The position numbers were made by a program, and so were the translations under genes. Of a DNA stretch of 64,000 nucleotides, positions 1 through 8,223 are shown piece by piece (position 1 is the first letter of the stretch; each line of letters starts with the position of its first letter). Source of the stretch: JAAXHB01 sp965221635 (lineage in GTDB: Bacteria > Actinomycetota > Acidimicrobiia > Acidimicrobiales > Aldehydirespiratoraceae); the NCBI GenBank assembly GCA_965221635.1, contig OZ244902.1:2170001-2234000 (forward strand). The letters run 5' to 3'. The notes below the pieces were generated by a model, which was not told the DNA's origin, ran no database searches, and saw only the letters and a program-made list of their open reading frames with translations.

Positions 1-2
1 AG

Positions 3-2501
3 ATCACGATCGCCACGAACTCGTCTCCATCGTTTGGGGCCGTCACTGAGGTGGTGCGTGAGTTTGGCACCGGCAAGAGCGTGACCCTGGCGCTGCCGAA
101 CGCCACGGGCGGCAACGGCACGGTGTCCTATTCGTTGTCGAACGCGTCGAACCTGCCGGGCACCTTGGCGTTCTCGGCGGCGGGCAATTCGATCACCGGG
201 CTCGCACCGGCGTCACCGGTGGCGGAGCGGTCGTTCACGTTGACCGCCACTGATTCCGATGGTGACACGGCCACGTTGACGGTGAAGGTCACGGTTGCCA
301 CCGATTCGTCGCCGTCGTTTGGGGCCGTCACTGAGGTGGTGCGTGAGTACGGCACCGGCAAGTCGGTGTCATTGAGCCTGCCTGCGGTGTCGGGCGGCAA
401 CGGCACGCTGGCTTACTCGTTGTCCAACGAGTCGCAGCTACCAGGCACGTTGGTGTACTCAGCCGGGACCAACATGATCTCTGGCACGGCGCCTGCTTCG
501 GCGGTGGCTGAGAGGTCGTTCACGCTTACTGTCACCGATCACGATGGTGACACGGCCACGTTCACGGTGAGAATCACCATCGCCGCGGATTCGTCGCCTT
601 CGTTCTCGGCCACCGAGGTGGTGCGTGAGCTCGGCACGGGCAGGTCGGTGCTGTTGATATTGCCAACGGTGTCGGGGGGCAACGGCACGGCCACGTATTC
701 GTTGTCGAACTTGTCGCAGTTGCCGGGCACGTTGCAGTACTCGGCGAGCACCAACTCGCTGTCGGGGGCAACGCCGTCCTCTGCAGTGGCGCAGCGTTCG
801 TTCACGCTCACTGCCACCGACAATGACGGCGACACGACGACCATGACCGTGAAGATCTCGGTGGCCGACAATTCCACACCGTCGTTCGCGAGGACGCGAA
901 TCGATTACTTGTTCGCCACCAGCGAAGCGGTGGACCGCCCTCTGCCGGGCGCTTCGGGTGGGAATGGAACGGTCACGTACACGCTCACCGGTGAGTCGCA
1001 GCTTCCGCAGAACCTCGCCTTCTCGGCGGCGCTGAACAAGATCAGCGGCACGGCTTCGGCCACTCCGGTTGCGCAGAGAACCTTCACCCTCACCGCCACC
1101 GACGATGACGGTGAGACGGCCACGTTGGTGGTGACCGTGGCGGTTGTGACGCCGGTGGATTACGACACCGACGACGACGGCCTCATCGAGGTGAAGGATT
1201 TGGCGCAACTCAACGCGATTCGTTGGGATCTCAACGGTGACGGTCAGGTGAGCGACGGTGATCGTTTGGATTATGTGCTTGCGTTTGGGGCGGCCAAGCC
1301 GCGCATGGGTTGCAACGAGGACATCAGTCAGCCGTCGGAGCAGGTTTGCGAGGGTTACGAACTGACCGCGAACCTCGATTTCGACTCGGACAACGACGGC
1401 GACGTGGACGCCGACGACCACCAGGGCTTGTATTGGAACAACGGCGCAGGCTGGCGCCCGATTGGCCCTTATGAGGCGATCTTCGACGGGAACCGGCGGT
1501 CGATCTCGGGCCTGTTCATCAACATCACCGGTAGCCGCCCGGTGGCCAATGCCGGGTTGTTCTCGGAGATCTCCGGTACCGCGGAGGTTCGCTACCTGAG
1601 CGTCAACGACGTGTCGATCACCGTGGAACGCAACAGGTCTTCGGTGGGCGCGGTGGTGGGCGTCAACCGGGGCAAGGTGAGGTTTGCGTCCTCCTCGGGT
1701 GAGATCACCGCGGGCGCCACTGCGACGGCAAGCGACTCATCGCTGGGAGGTCTCATTGGATGGCAGGACCAAGTTGGCACGGTCACTCCTTCGGTGTTCG
1801 GCGCATATTCCTCGGTGGATGTCACCGGAGGGTCCTACAGCGGTGGTTTGGTGGGCCGGAACTCCAGTGCGAAGATCGCCCGCAGTTACGCCACTGGAGC
1901 GGTGCGAACCAACGGTGTCGCCAACGACCGGTATCTGGGTGGCCTCGTGGGGTACGTGTGGGGTGGTAACAGCGCGGTGTCGGAGTCTTACGCCACTGGT
2001 TCGGTTGCCGATACGCGCACTCGTGGCTTTGTGAGCGTGGGCGGGATTGTCGGCGTCCACGACGACGGCCGCCTCACCGAGGGTTACGCGACTGGATCGG
2101 TGAGCGGAACCAACAGCGGATCTTCACGCAACTTCGGTGGCCTGGTGGGCCGAGGCGAGGCGAGCACCACCGATGCTGATGTGTACTGGGACAGCCAAAC
2201 CACAACGGCGGGCTCGCGTGGTATTGGGTTCACCTATTCGTCCACCACCTTCAACGCGAAGGGTCTCACCACCGCCGAACTACAAGCCGACACCAACCAA
2301 ACGGTGGCGGCCGCCGGTTACGACGGTGTGTACAAGGACTGGGACCACAGCATTTGGGACTTCGGCAGCACCTCCCAGTACCCGGTGCTGGTGGTGGACT
2401 TCAACGGCGACGGCACAGCCACCTGGCAGGAGTTCGGCACTCAACGAACCACCAGCGCCTCCACGGCCAACAGGCCATCGGCGACGCGAGCCTGGTGGTA
2501 G
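3..2501 (+). CDS. Repeat-built secreted/surface protein, 5'-truncated by the window edge
   Basis: The reading frame is open at the left edge, so the true start lies outside the window; the visible part is about 832 residues. It contains about four copies of a ~93-residue beta-type module (putative Ig/cadherin-like), each ending in a variant of FTLTATDxDGDTATLTV. A calcium-type DxDxDG segment follows (YDTDDDGLIEVKDLAQLN), then several GLUG-type repeats (GGLVGRN, SYATGSV). Such architectures are typical of large extracellular adhesin-like proteins. I see no C-terminal sorting signal or membrane anchor; it ends in a short EF-hand-like stretch (DFNGDGTATWQEF). The first two modules share nearly identical DNA (about 27-61 and 309-343), which suggests recent duplication. 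Function is not assignable beyond a likely surface or secreted role. Confidence 0.75.
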   Translation: MTIATNSSPSFGAVTEVVREFGTGKSVTLALPNATGGNGTVSYSLSNASNLPGTLAFSAAGNSITGLAPASPVAERSFTLTATDSDGDTATLTVKVTVATDSSPSFGAVTEVVREYGTGKSVSLSLPAVSGGNGTLAYSLSNESQLPGTLVYSAGTNMISGTAPASAVAERSFTLTVTDHDGDTATFTVRITIAADSSPSFSATEVVRELGTGRSVLLILPTVSGGNGTATYSLSNLSQLPGTLQYSASTNSLSGATPSSAVAQRSFTLTATDNDGDTTTMTVKISVADNSTPSFARTRIDYLFATSEAVDRPLPGASGGNGTVTYTLTGESQLPQNLAFSAALNKISGTASATPVAQRTFTLTATDDDGETATLVVTVAVVTPVDYDTDDDGLIEVKDLAQLNAIRWDLNGDGQVSDGDRLDYVLAFGAAKPRMGCNEDISQPSEQVCEGYELTANLDFDSDNDGDVDADDHQGLYWNNGAGWRPIGPYEAIFDGNRRSISGLFINITGSRPVANAGLFSEISGTAEVRYLSVNDVSITVERNRSSVGAVVGVNRGKVRFASSSGEITAGATATASDSSLGGLIGWQDQVGTVTPSVFGAYSSVDVTGGSYSGGLVGRNSSAKIARSYATGAVRTNGVANDRYLGGLVGYVWGGNSAVSESYATGSVADTRTRGFVSVGGIVGVHDDGRLTEGYATGSVSGTNSGSSRNFGGLVGRGEASTTDADVYWDSQTTTAGSRGIGFTYSSTTFNAKGLTTAELQADTNQTVAAAGYDGVYKDWDHSIWDFGSTSQYPVLVVDFNGDGTATWQEFGTQRTTSASTANRPSATRAWW

Positions 2502-2504
2502 CGG

Positions 2505-3587
2505 TCAGTCGGGGGCCGTGGCGAGGGCGGCTTCCAGGCGCTCACGGGGGGCCTGCCACACGCCCATCCGATGCGACGGCTTGAAGCCCATTTCGGTGTT
2601 GATGGCGAGCATTCCGGCGTTGCTTGCGGCGTTGCCGGTTCGAAGCATGGTCACCTCCGGTTCGGTGCGGCGCAGGCGCAGCCACATGGCCGCCTTCAAC
2701 CAGCGTCCCACGCCGCGGCGGCGGTGAGGGCCGAGCACAACCGTGTTCCACTGCCACGACGCGCCGGGCCGGTAGCGGTTCACCAACACCTCGGTGAGCC
2801 CCGCCGCTTCGCCCACGGCGGTCAAGGCGAGCATTCCCCGGTAGTCCAAACCCATGGCGGCGCGGGCGTCGATCTCGGCTCTCACCATGGTGGCGTCCAC
2901 GATCGTGTCGGCCACATCCAGGTCGTCGGTGGGGGCGTCGTTCATGGCGTTCACCGCGGCAACAAGCGCGTCGATGTGCTCTTCGGGGCACTGACCCGCC
3001 CAGGCGACGAGGCGCAAGTCGGTGGGGGCGCCTTCGATCCATCTGTCCATCAAGGCGGCGTCCACGTGTGGGACGTGAAGATCTGATTCCTGTTCGGTGT
3101 AGTTGAGCTTGGCGCCCAGAGCGGTCCAGAAGCGGTCGCGGTCATCGTTGTGGTCGTCCCACACCATCACCGATGTGCGCCCCGCAGCGGCTGCGCGTTG
3201 CAGCAGTTCCGCCACCACCGCCCTGGTAACGGCATCAGGCGCCGGCGTCACCTCGATCACGGCAAGCGACGCGTTGGCGGGATCATTGGTCAACTCGATG
3301 TGCCCAATGGCAAGCGCACGCAGGTGCTTGTGCCCGGCCCCGCCCGGGTCGAGGTCGGGCCCGTCTGCGTCCGGGTCGGATTCTCCTGGTTCGGGTGTGT
3401 CGTCAAAGGCCACGATGCGGTCGTGGCGTGCGAAGTCGCTGGCGTCATCCGCGAACAGGATCCGCAACTCGGCTGCCGGCATCGGCTCGAGTTCAGGATC
3501 GCGCACACTCTCGACGCGTCTTTGCAGCACCAGCGCAGCCTCGAACTCTGCGTCGCTCAGCGCCCGGGCGTGTACCAACCTCACCAT
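2505..3587 (-). CDS. Tandem GNAT-family N-acetyltransferase-like protein
   Basis: A 360-residue protein with two GNAT-like halves, resembling the double-domain layout of mycothiol-synthase-type proteins. The second half carries the acetyl-CoA pyrophosphate loop RRRGVG (about residues 289-294), followed by the family-typical stretch around N-A-A-S-N-A-G-M and a terminal MGFKP. ATG 3587 is preceded on the minus strand by GAGGGGAAA, a good ribosome binding site. It converges on the surface-protein gene with only 3 bases between stop codons. The substrate cannot be read from sequence. MshD is an alternative, but I see nothing that demands it. Confidence 0.7.
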   Translation of the reverse strand: MVRLVHARALSDAEFEAALVLQRRVESVRDPELEPMPAAELRILFADDASDFARHDRIVAFDDTPEPGESDPDADGPDLDPGGAGHKHLRALAIGHIELTNDPANASLAVIEVTPAPDAVTRAVVAELLQRAAAAGRTSVMVWDDHNDDRDRFWTALGAKLNYTEQESDLHVPHVDAALMDRWIEGAPTDLRLVAWAGQCPEEHIDALVAAVNAMNDAPTDDLDVADTIVDATMVRAEIDARAAMGLDYRGMLALTAVGEAAGLTEVLVNRYRPGASWQWNTVVLGPHRRRGVGRWLKAAMWLRLRRTEPEVTMLRTGNAASNAGMLAINTEMGFKPSHRMGVWQAPRERLEAALATAPD

Positions 3588-3724
3588 GTGTTTCCCCTCG
3601 TGCGTCGGCGCCAGTTATCACGAGTCGCCGGGCAAGCCGCTACTCGAGTGTCCGTAGGCACGACCAGCGCTGGTCGAACCGCCGGCAGGCCGGCGACGGG
3701 GCTGAGCTTCAGGTGCGTTCGGGG

Positions 3725-4126
3725 TCAGCTGCGTTCGAGGCGCAGGGAGGCCGAGTTCATGCAGTAGCGCTCGCCTGTGGGGGCGGGCCCGTCGGGGAAG
3801 CGGTGCCCGAGATGCGCTCCGCAAGCCGCGCACACCGCCTCCTCGCGGATCATTCCGAAACTGCGATCGCTGCGGATCTCCACCCGCTGCGGGTCGATGG
3901 CCTCCCAGAAGCTCGGCCACCCGGTGCCCGAGTCGTACTTGGTGTCGCTTGAGAACAGCTCGACGTCGCACACGATGCAGTGGTAGGTGCCGTCGTCGTG
4001 ACAGTTCCAGTACTCCCCGGTGAATGCCCGTTCGGTGCCTGCCCGCTGGGTCACCTCGTACTGAGCGGGCGTGAGCCTCTCACGAAGCTCCATGTCATTG
4101 TGTTTCGCTGTATTGGAATGCTTCAT
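3725..4126 (-). CDS. msrB: Peptide-methionine (R)-S-oxide reductase
   Basis: MsrB reduces the R epimer of methionine sulfoxide in proteins, a cytosolic repair role. The 133 residues match the family length. The structural zinc site is visible as C50-x2-C53 and C99-x2-C102, HLGH lies at 105-108, and the catalytic cysteine is C122 in RYCMNS. The start at 4126 is supported by GAAAGGA just upstream on the minus strand, and a TAGCGT hexamer (plus coordinates 4154-4159) could be its -10. It is monocistronic and divergent from recA; no msrA is adjacent. Confidence 0.93.
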   Translation of the reverse strand: MKHSNTAKHNDMELRERLTPAQYEVTQRAGTERAFTGEYWNCHDDGTYHCIVCDVELFSSDTKYDSGTGWPSFWEAIDPQRVEIRSDRSFGMIREEAVCAACGAHLGHRFPDGPAPTGERYCMNSASLRLERS

Positions 4127-4369
4127 GGGTTGTCCTTTCGGGCGTGTGTGCCTACGCTAGGGCGTGCCGGCGGGCCTCATACGGTTCCGGGCCGATCCCA
4201 CGGAATCGCCCGCCGTGCCTCGACCCGAGCGACTTCGGCCCGTTCGGTCCCTTGGCGGTGAAGGTGTTGCGAGGCCTCAGGGTGGCGCATCGGCCAGCCC
4301 GGATCGGAGCTCGCTGGACGATCCCTTCGAGCGTCGTGACGGTTCTGCGACCACAACCGGCCCGCCAGG

Positions 4370-4399
4370 TTGCAATGAACAACTGTTCGTAACTACACT
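4370..4399 (+). promoter_or_regulatory. recA promoter
   Basis: A -35-like TTGCAA (4370-4375) and a -10-like TACACT (4394-4399) are separated by 18 bases, and the LexA box fills the spacer. LexA bound there would block RNA polymerase, which fits SOS induction of recA. Confidence 0.65.
4377..4388 (+). promoter_or_regulatory. LexA (SOS) box of recA
   Basis: Perfect GAAC-AACT-GTTC, the Gram-positive/actinobacterial SOS operator GAAC-N4-GTTC. The lexA gene itself lies 10 kb away in this window and has the same box upstream. Confidence 0.88.
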
Positions 4400-4580
4400 A
4401 GTGTCGTGACCCTGCCCTATAGTGGCAGCCGTCACCGAACACGGCGGGGTCCCCGGCCACCGCCACCCAGTTCGAGCAGCCAGTCCGATCAACCGGCGAA
4501 AGCAGCCAAACCCACATCCACCGGCCACACGCCGGAACACAATCCGCCGGTGAGAGGCCGGCTCAAGGAAAGGACCACCA

Positions 4581-5648
4581 ATGGAAGACCGAGACATCAA
4601 GGAGCGCAACAAGGTCATCGACTTGACCATGAGCCAGATCGACAAGCAGTTCGGCACGGGCTCCATCATGAAAATGGGGGAGAAGGGCACCATGGGCGTG
4701 GAGGCCGTGTCCACCGGCGCCCTGGCGCTCGACTTGGCCCTCGGGATCGGGGGCTTGCCCCGTGGCCGGGTCACCGAGGTGTACGGCCCCGAGTCGTCGG
4801 GCAAGACGACGCTGGCCATTCACGTGGTGGCCGAAGCCCAGCGCCAAGGAGGGATCTGTGCCTACATCGACGCCGAGCACGCCATGGATCCCGCCTACGC
4901 GAAGGCCATCGGTGTGGACATCGACGAGCTGTTGATCTCGCAGCCCGACACCGGCGAGCAGGCACTTGAGATCACCGACATGCTCGTGCGATCCAGCGCC
5001 ATCGACGTGGTGGTGATCGACTCGGTGGCGGCCCTCACCCCCCGAGCCGAAATCGAGGGCGACATGGGCGACACCCACGTGGGCCTGCAGGCACGGCTGA
5101 TGTCGCAGGCGTTGCGGAAGCTCACCGCCAACCTCAACAAAACCAAGACGATCTGCATTTTCATCAACCAGCTTCGCGAGAAGATCGGCGTGATGTTCGG
5201 CTCCCCCGAGACCACTCCCGGCGGCAGGGCGTTGAAGTTCTACTCGTCGGTGCGTCTCGACATTCGACGGATCGAGTCGATCAAGAACGGCATGGAGGTG
5301 GTGGGCAACCGCACCCGTGTGAAGGTGGTGAAGAACAAGTGCGCCCCGCCGTTCCGCCAGGCCGAGTTCGACATCATGTACGGCCGTGGCATCTCGCGTG
5401 AGGGTTCGGTGCTCGACCTTGGCGTGAGCGAATCCATCATCGCCAAGTCGGGTGCCTGGTACACCTACGACGGCCAGCAGATCGGTCAGGGCCGTGAGAA
5501 GGCCAAGGCTTTCCTCGAGGAGAACCCCGAGCTGATGACCGAGATCACCGACCTGGTGTGGCAGTCCGTGATGCCCGAACCCGAGCCGGAGGACGAGGCG
5601 GAGCCCGAGCCGATCATCAAAGCGGTACCCACCCCGGTAGCCGTCTAA
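4581..5648 (+). CDS. recA: Recombinase RecA
   Basis: RecA forms ATP-dependent filaments on single-stranded DNA, drives strand exchange and stimulates LexA self-cleavage. The 355 residues are of normal length. Walker A GPESSGKT lies at 69-76, followed by the conserved VVVIDSVAALTP region, the QALRKLT and FINQLREKIGVMFG segments, and an acidic C-terminal tail. No intein is present. ATG 4581 follows AAGGAAAGG with 7-base spacing. The LexA box and promoter lie about 200 bases upstream. In many actinomycetes recX follows recA; here the next gene is miaB after a hairpin, so no recX is present at this position. Confidence 0.98.
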   Translation: MEDRDIKERNKVIDLTMSQIDKQFGTGSIMKMGEKGTMGVEAVSTGALALDLALGIGGLPRGRVTEVYGPESSGKTTLAIHVVAEAQRQGGICAYIDAEHAMDPAYAKAIGVDIDELLISQPDTGEQALEITDMLVRSSAIDVVVIDSVAALTPRAEIEGDMGDTHVGLQARLMSQALRKLTANLNKTKTICIFINQLREKIGVMFGSPETTPGGRALKFYSSVRLDIRRIESIKNGMEVVGNRTRVKVVKNKCAPPFRQAEFDIMYGRGISREGSVLDLGVSESIIAKSGAWYTYDGQQIGQGREKAKAFLEENPELMTEITDLVWQSVMPEPEPEDEAEPEPIIKAVPTPVAV

Positions 5649-5650
5649 CC

Positions 5651-5690
5651 CGCACCCCGACCGGAGCCTCTGCGGCTCTTGTCGGGTGCG
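5651..5690 (+). terminator. Hairpin after recA
   Basis: CGCACCCCGAC (5651-5661) pairs with GTCGGGTGCG (5681-5690) with one bulged C, and the interior holds a second hairpin, GAGCC/GGCTC. There is no U tract, as is common for actinobacterial terminators. It ends exactly where the miaB -10 begins. Confidence 0.6.
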
Positions 5691-5696
5691 TAGCCT
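5691..5696 (+). promoter_or_regulatory. -10 element of miaB (leaderless)
   Basis: TAGCCT ends 6 bases before the GTG start, with no ribosome binding site between, so transcription probably starts at the start codon. Confidence 0.55.
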
Positions 5697-5702
5697 TGGG
5701 GC

Positions 5703-7298
5703 GTGGCACGGTCCTATTTGGTGCGCACCTTTGGGTGCCAGATGAACGAGCACGACTCCGAGCGGATCGCCGGTCTGCTCGAAGCCGACGGCTACGAACG
5801 CGCCGAGAGCGTTGACGAAGCCGATGTGGTGGTGTTCAACACCTGCTGCATCCGCGAAAAGGCAGACAACAAGCTGTACGGCGCGCTTGGACGCCTGAAG
5901 GCCGCCAAAGCCGCTCGACCGGAAATGCGCATAGCCGTGGCCGGTTGCCTGGCTCAGAAGGATCGCGACCTGATCCGCGAGCGTGCCGCGCACGTTGACG
6001 TGGTGTTCGGCACCCACAACGTGCATCGCGCAGCCGAGCTGCTCGACCACGCGCAGCGTCACGGGCCGATAGTGGAGATCCTCGACGAGGTTGTCCGAGA
6101 GGACGCCGAGGCGTTCCCCTCGGCGCTTCCGGTGCGTCGTGAGCACGACCATAGCGCCTGGGTGACCATCCAGGTGGGATGTGACAACAGTTGCGCCTTT
6201 TGCATCGTTCCCGCGGTGCGCGGCCCCGAGATCAGTCGTGCCTTTGGTGAGCTGATTGCCGAGGTGCGCGACCTTGCCGCCGGCGGGGTCACCGAGGTGA
6301 CGCTGCTCGGCCAGAACGTGAACAGTTACGGGCGCGACCTGGCCTTGGCGCGCCGTAACGGTGGCGAGGCGACCATCGGCGAAGGCCCTCACTCGCTTGG
6401 CGGCGGGTTCGCCGAGGTGGGCGACGACGCCTGGTGGTGCGGGCCGGGGTGGACTCAGCATCGGCGTGCGCGTCCGTTGTTCGCCGATTTGTTGCGAGCG
6501 GTGGGGGAGGTGCCCGGCATTCGGCGGGTGCGGTTCACCAGTCCCCATCCCAAGGACATCCGCCCCGAGACCATCGAGGCGATGGCCGAGGTGCCGGCGG
6601 TGTGCGAGCACCTGCATCTGCCTTTGCAGTCCGGCAGCGATCGTGTGCTTCGGGCAATGCGCCGCGGTTACACCGCCGAGCGTTACCTGAAGCGGTTGGC
6701 CGCGGCCCGGCAGGCGGTGCCAGACCTGGCGGTGTCCACCGACATCATCGTTGGCTTCCCCGGCGAGACCGAACGCGACTTTGAACACACACTGGAAGTG
6801 GCAGCCGAGGCGCGTTACGACAGCGCGTTCACGTTCATCTTCTCGCCACGCCCCGGCACGGCCGCCGCCGACATGGAACACCAATTCGTGGAGCGTGACG
6901 TGGCCGTGGACCGCTACGAGCGTCTGCGTCGGGTGATCCGGCGATCAGCGAGAATGTCCAACGACGCCAGAGTTGGCCGCGTGGAGGAAGTGTCGGTGGA
7001 GGGCCCCAGCAAGAAAGACCCGTCGATCCTCACCGGTCGCACCCGTCGCAACACCCTCGTGCATTTCCCCGTCACGCCCTCAGGCTTGCATAACGCCCAT
7101 TTCGAGGGGTCGGAGTCCAACGGGCGGATGTCGGTGTCGCATGCCTCTGGGGATCGCGGCGGGGAGTCGCTCGAGGTGGGCGCCTACGCGCAGGTGAGGG
7201 TGACCGCCGCCACCGACAACCACCTGCTGGGCGAACTGGTTGAGGTGACCAGCAGGCCCCGTCGTGGGCGCACACGGATACCGGTGGCCGCGGCCTGA
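5703..7298 (+). CDS. miaB: tRNA-2-methylthio-N6-dimethylallyladenosine synthase
   Basis: MiaB is a radical-SAM methylthiotransferase that adds the methylthio group to i6A37 of tRNAs. The N-terminal UPF0004 cluster cysteines are C12, C48 and C82. The radical-SAM motif C160-x3-C164-x2-C167 and a C-terminal TRAM-type domain follow. At 531 residues it is longer than usual, mainly because of a ~43-residue insertion (about residues 214-256) rich in Gly, Trp and Arg between NVNSYGRDL and LFADLLRAV. The next gene, miaA, makes its substrate base, so the pair forms one pathway in one transcription unit. GTG 5703 is chosen because TAGCCT lies 6 bases upstream. Confidence 0.95.
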   Translation: MARSYLVRTFGCQMNEHDSERIAGLLEADGYERAESVDEADVVVFNTCCIREKADNKLYGALGRLKAAKAARPEMRIAVAGCLAQKDRDLIRERAAHVDVVFGTHNVHRAAELLDHAQRHGPIVEILDEVVREDAEAFPSALPVRREHDHSAWVTIQVGCDNSCAFCIVPAVRGPEISRAFGELIAEVRDLAAGGVTEVTLLGQNVNSYGRDLALARRNGGEATIGEGPHSLGGGFAEVGDDAWWCGPGWTQHRRARPLFADLLRAVGEVPGIRRVRFTSPHPKDIRPETIEAMAEVPAVCEHLHLPLQSGSDRVLRAMRRGYTAERYLKRLAAARQAVPDLAVSTDIIVGFPGETERDFEHTLEVAAEARYDSAFTFIFSPRPGTAAADMEHQFVERDVAVDRYERLRRVIRRSARMSNDARVGRVEEVSVEGPSKKDPSILTGRTRRNTLVHFPVTPSGLHNAHFEGSESNGRMSVSHASGDRGGESLEVGAYAQVRVTAATDNHLLGELVEVTSRPRRGRTRIPVAAA

Positions 7299-7308
7299 TC
7301 ACCCCCTG

Positions 7309-8223
7309 GTGGGGGTGCCGTTGGTGGTGACGGGCGCCACTGCTTCGGGAAAGTCGAGCCTGGCGTTGGAGGTGGCTCGCCAGGTGCGAGGCGCGGAGAT
7401 CGTGTCGGTGGATTCAATGGCCGTGTATCGCGGCATGGACATCGGCACCGCAACACCTGATGCCGACCAGCGTGGCGGTGTGGCGCACCACTTGTTGAGC
7501 TTCGTGGATCCGGGAGTGGAGTTCACCCTCGCCGAGTTTCAGGCACACGCCCGGGCCGTGCTTGATGACATGGCCGGCCGTGGCGCCCCAGCGGTGCTGG
7601 CGGGAGGCACGGTGCTTTACCTGCGGGCCGTGACCGATGATCTCAACATTCCCGGCCGTTTCCCTCAGGTGAGAGCCGAACTGGAAGCCGAGCCGGACAC
7701 CGCCAAGTTGCATGGCCGCCTGGCGAGCCTCGACTCGCGCGCCGCGGGCCGCATGGAGCCCTCCAATCGTCGCCGGGTGATCCGCGCCCTGGAGGTGACC
7801 ATTGGGGCGGGCCGCCCGTTCTCGTCGTTTGGTCCCGGACTTGACAGCTACCCGGATGTGCCGTTCGCAATGATCGGCTTGTGGCGCGACTACCACGACC
7901 TCGACACCCGCATCGAGGCCCGGTTCGCGGCTCAGATGGACGCCGGGTTCCTCGACGAGGTGCGGGCACTGTCGCAGCGGCCGCTGTCACGCACCGCGGC
8001 GCAGGCGCTGGGCTATCGCGACCTTCTCGCACACCTGCGAGGCGAAGTCACCCTTGATGAGGCATGCGAGCAGGCGGTTACGCGTATCCGCCGGTTCGCT
8101 CGTCGGCAGATGCGCTGGTTGCGACGCGATCCTCGCATCACCTGGATCGAGCATCCCTGGGATGTCCCAGAGGTGCTGGATGTGTGGGAACGCACCGCCG
8201 CTTCGCAGCCGCGAGTACCGTGA
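7309..8223 (+). CDS. miaA: tRNA dimethylallyltransferase
   Basis: MiaA transfers a dimethylallyl group from DMAPP to A37 of tRNAs reading UNN codons, the step before MiaB. From GTG 7309 the protein is 304 residues, the family norm. The P-loop GATASGKS lies at 9-16, and the DSMAVYRGMDIGTA substrate-binding segment and a C-terminal R-R-x-x-R-R-Q-M-R-W tRNA-contact region are present. An upstream GTG at 7264 would overlap miaB and add 15 non-conserved residues, so I prefer 7309. It overlaps dapF at its stop codon, indicating translational coupling. Confidence 0.94.
   Translation: MGVPLVVTGATASGKSSLALEVARQVRGAEIVSVDSMAVYRGMDIGTATPDADQRGGVAHHLLSFVDPGVEFTLAEFQAHARAVLDDMAGRGAPAVLAGGTVLYLRAVTDDLNIPGRFPQVRAELEAEPDTAKLHGRLASLDSRAAGRMEPSNRRRVIRALEVTIGAGRPFSSFGPGLDSYPDVPFAMIGLWRDYHDLDTRIEARFAAQMDAGFLDEVRALSQRPLSRTAAQALGYRDLLAHLRGEVTLDEACEQAVTRIRRFARRQMRWLRRDPRITWIEHPWDVPEVLDVWERTAASQPRVP

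Larger units (their letters stand above)
4127..4580. other. 454-bp divergent intergenic region msrB/recA
   Basis: No credible gene is seen here. The left end holds the msrB ribosome binding site and -10. The middle (about 4160-4365) has nothing I can name. At 4370-4399 lies the recA promoter with an embedded LexA box, followed by a recA leader of about 175 bases ending in the ribosome binding site AAGGAAAGG at 4565-4573. Confidence 0.6.

Noticed and set aside
4563..6884. 773-codon minus-strand open frame opposite recA and miaB
   Set aside because: Mirror of two clearly conserved genes in GC-rich DNA; the translation is His/Gly/Arg-rich with no recognisable domain.
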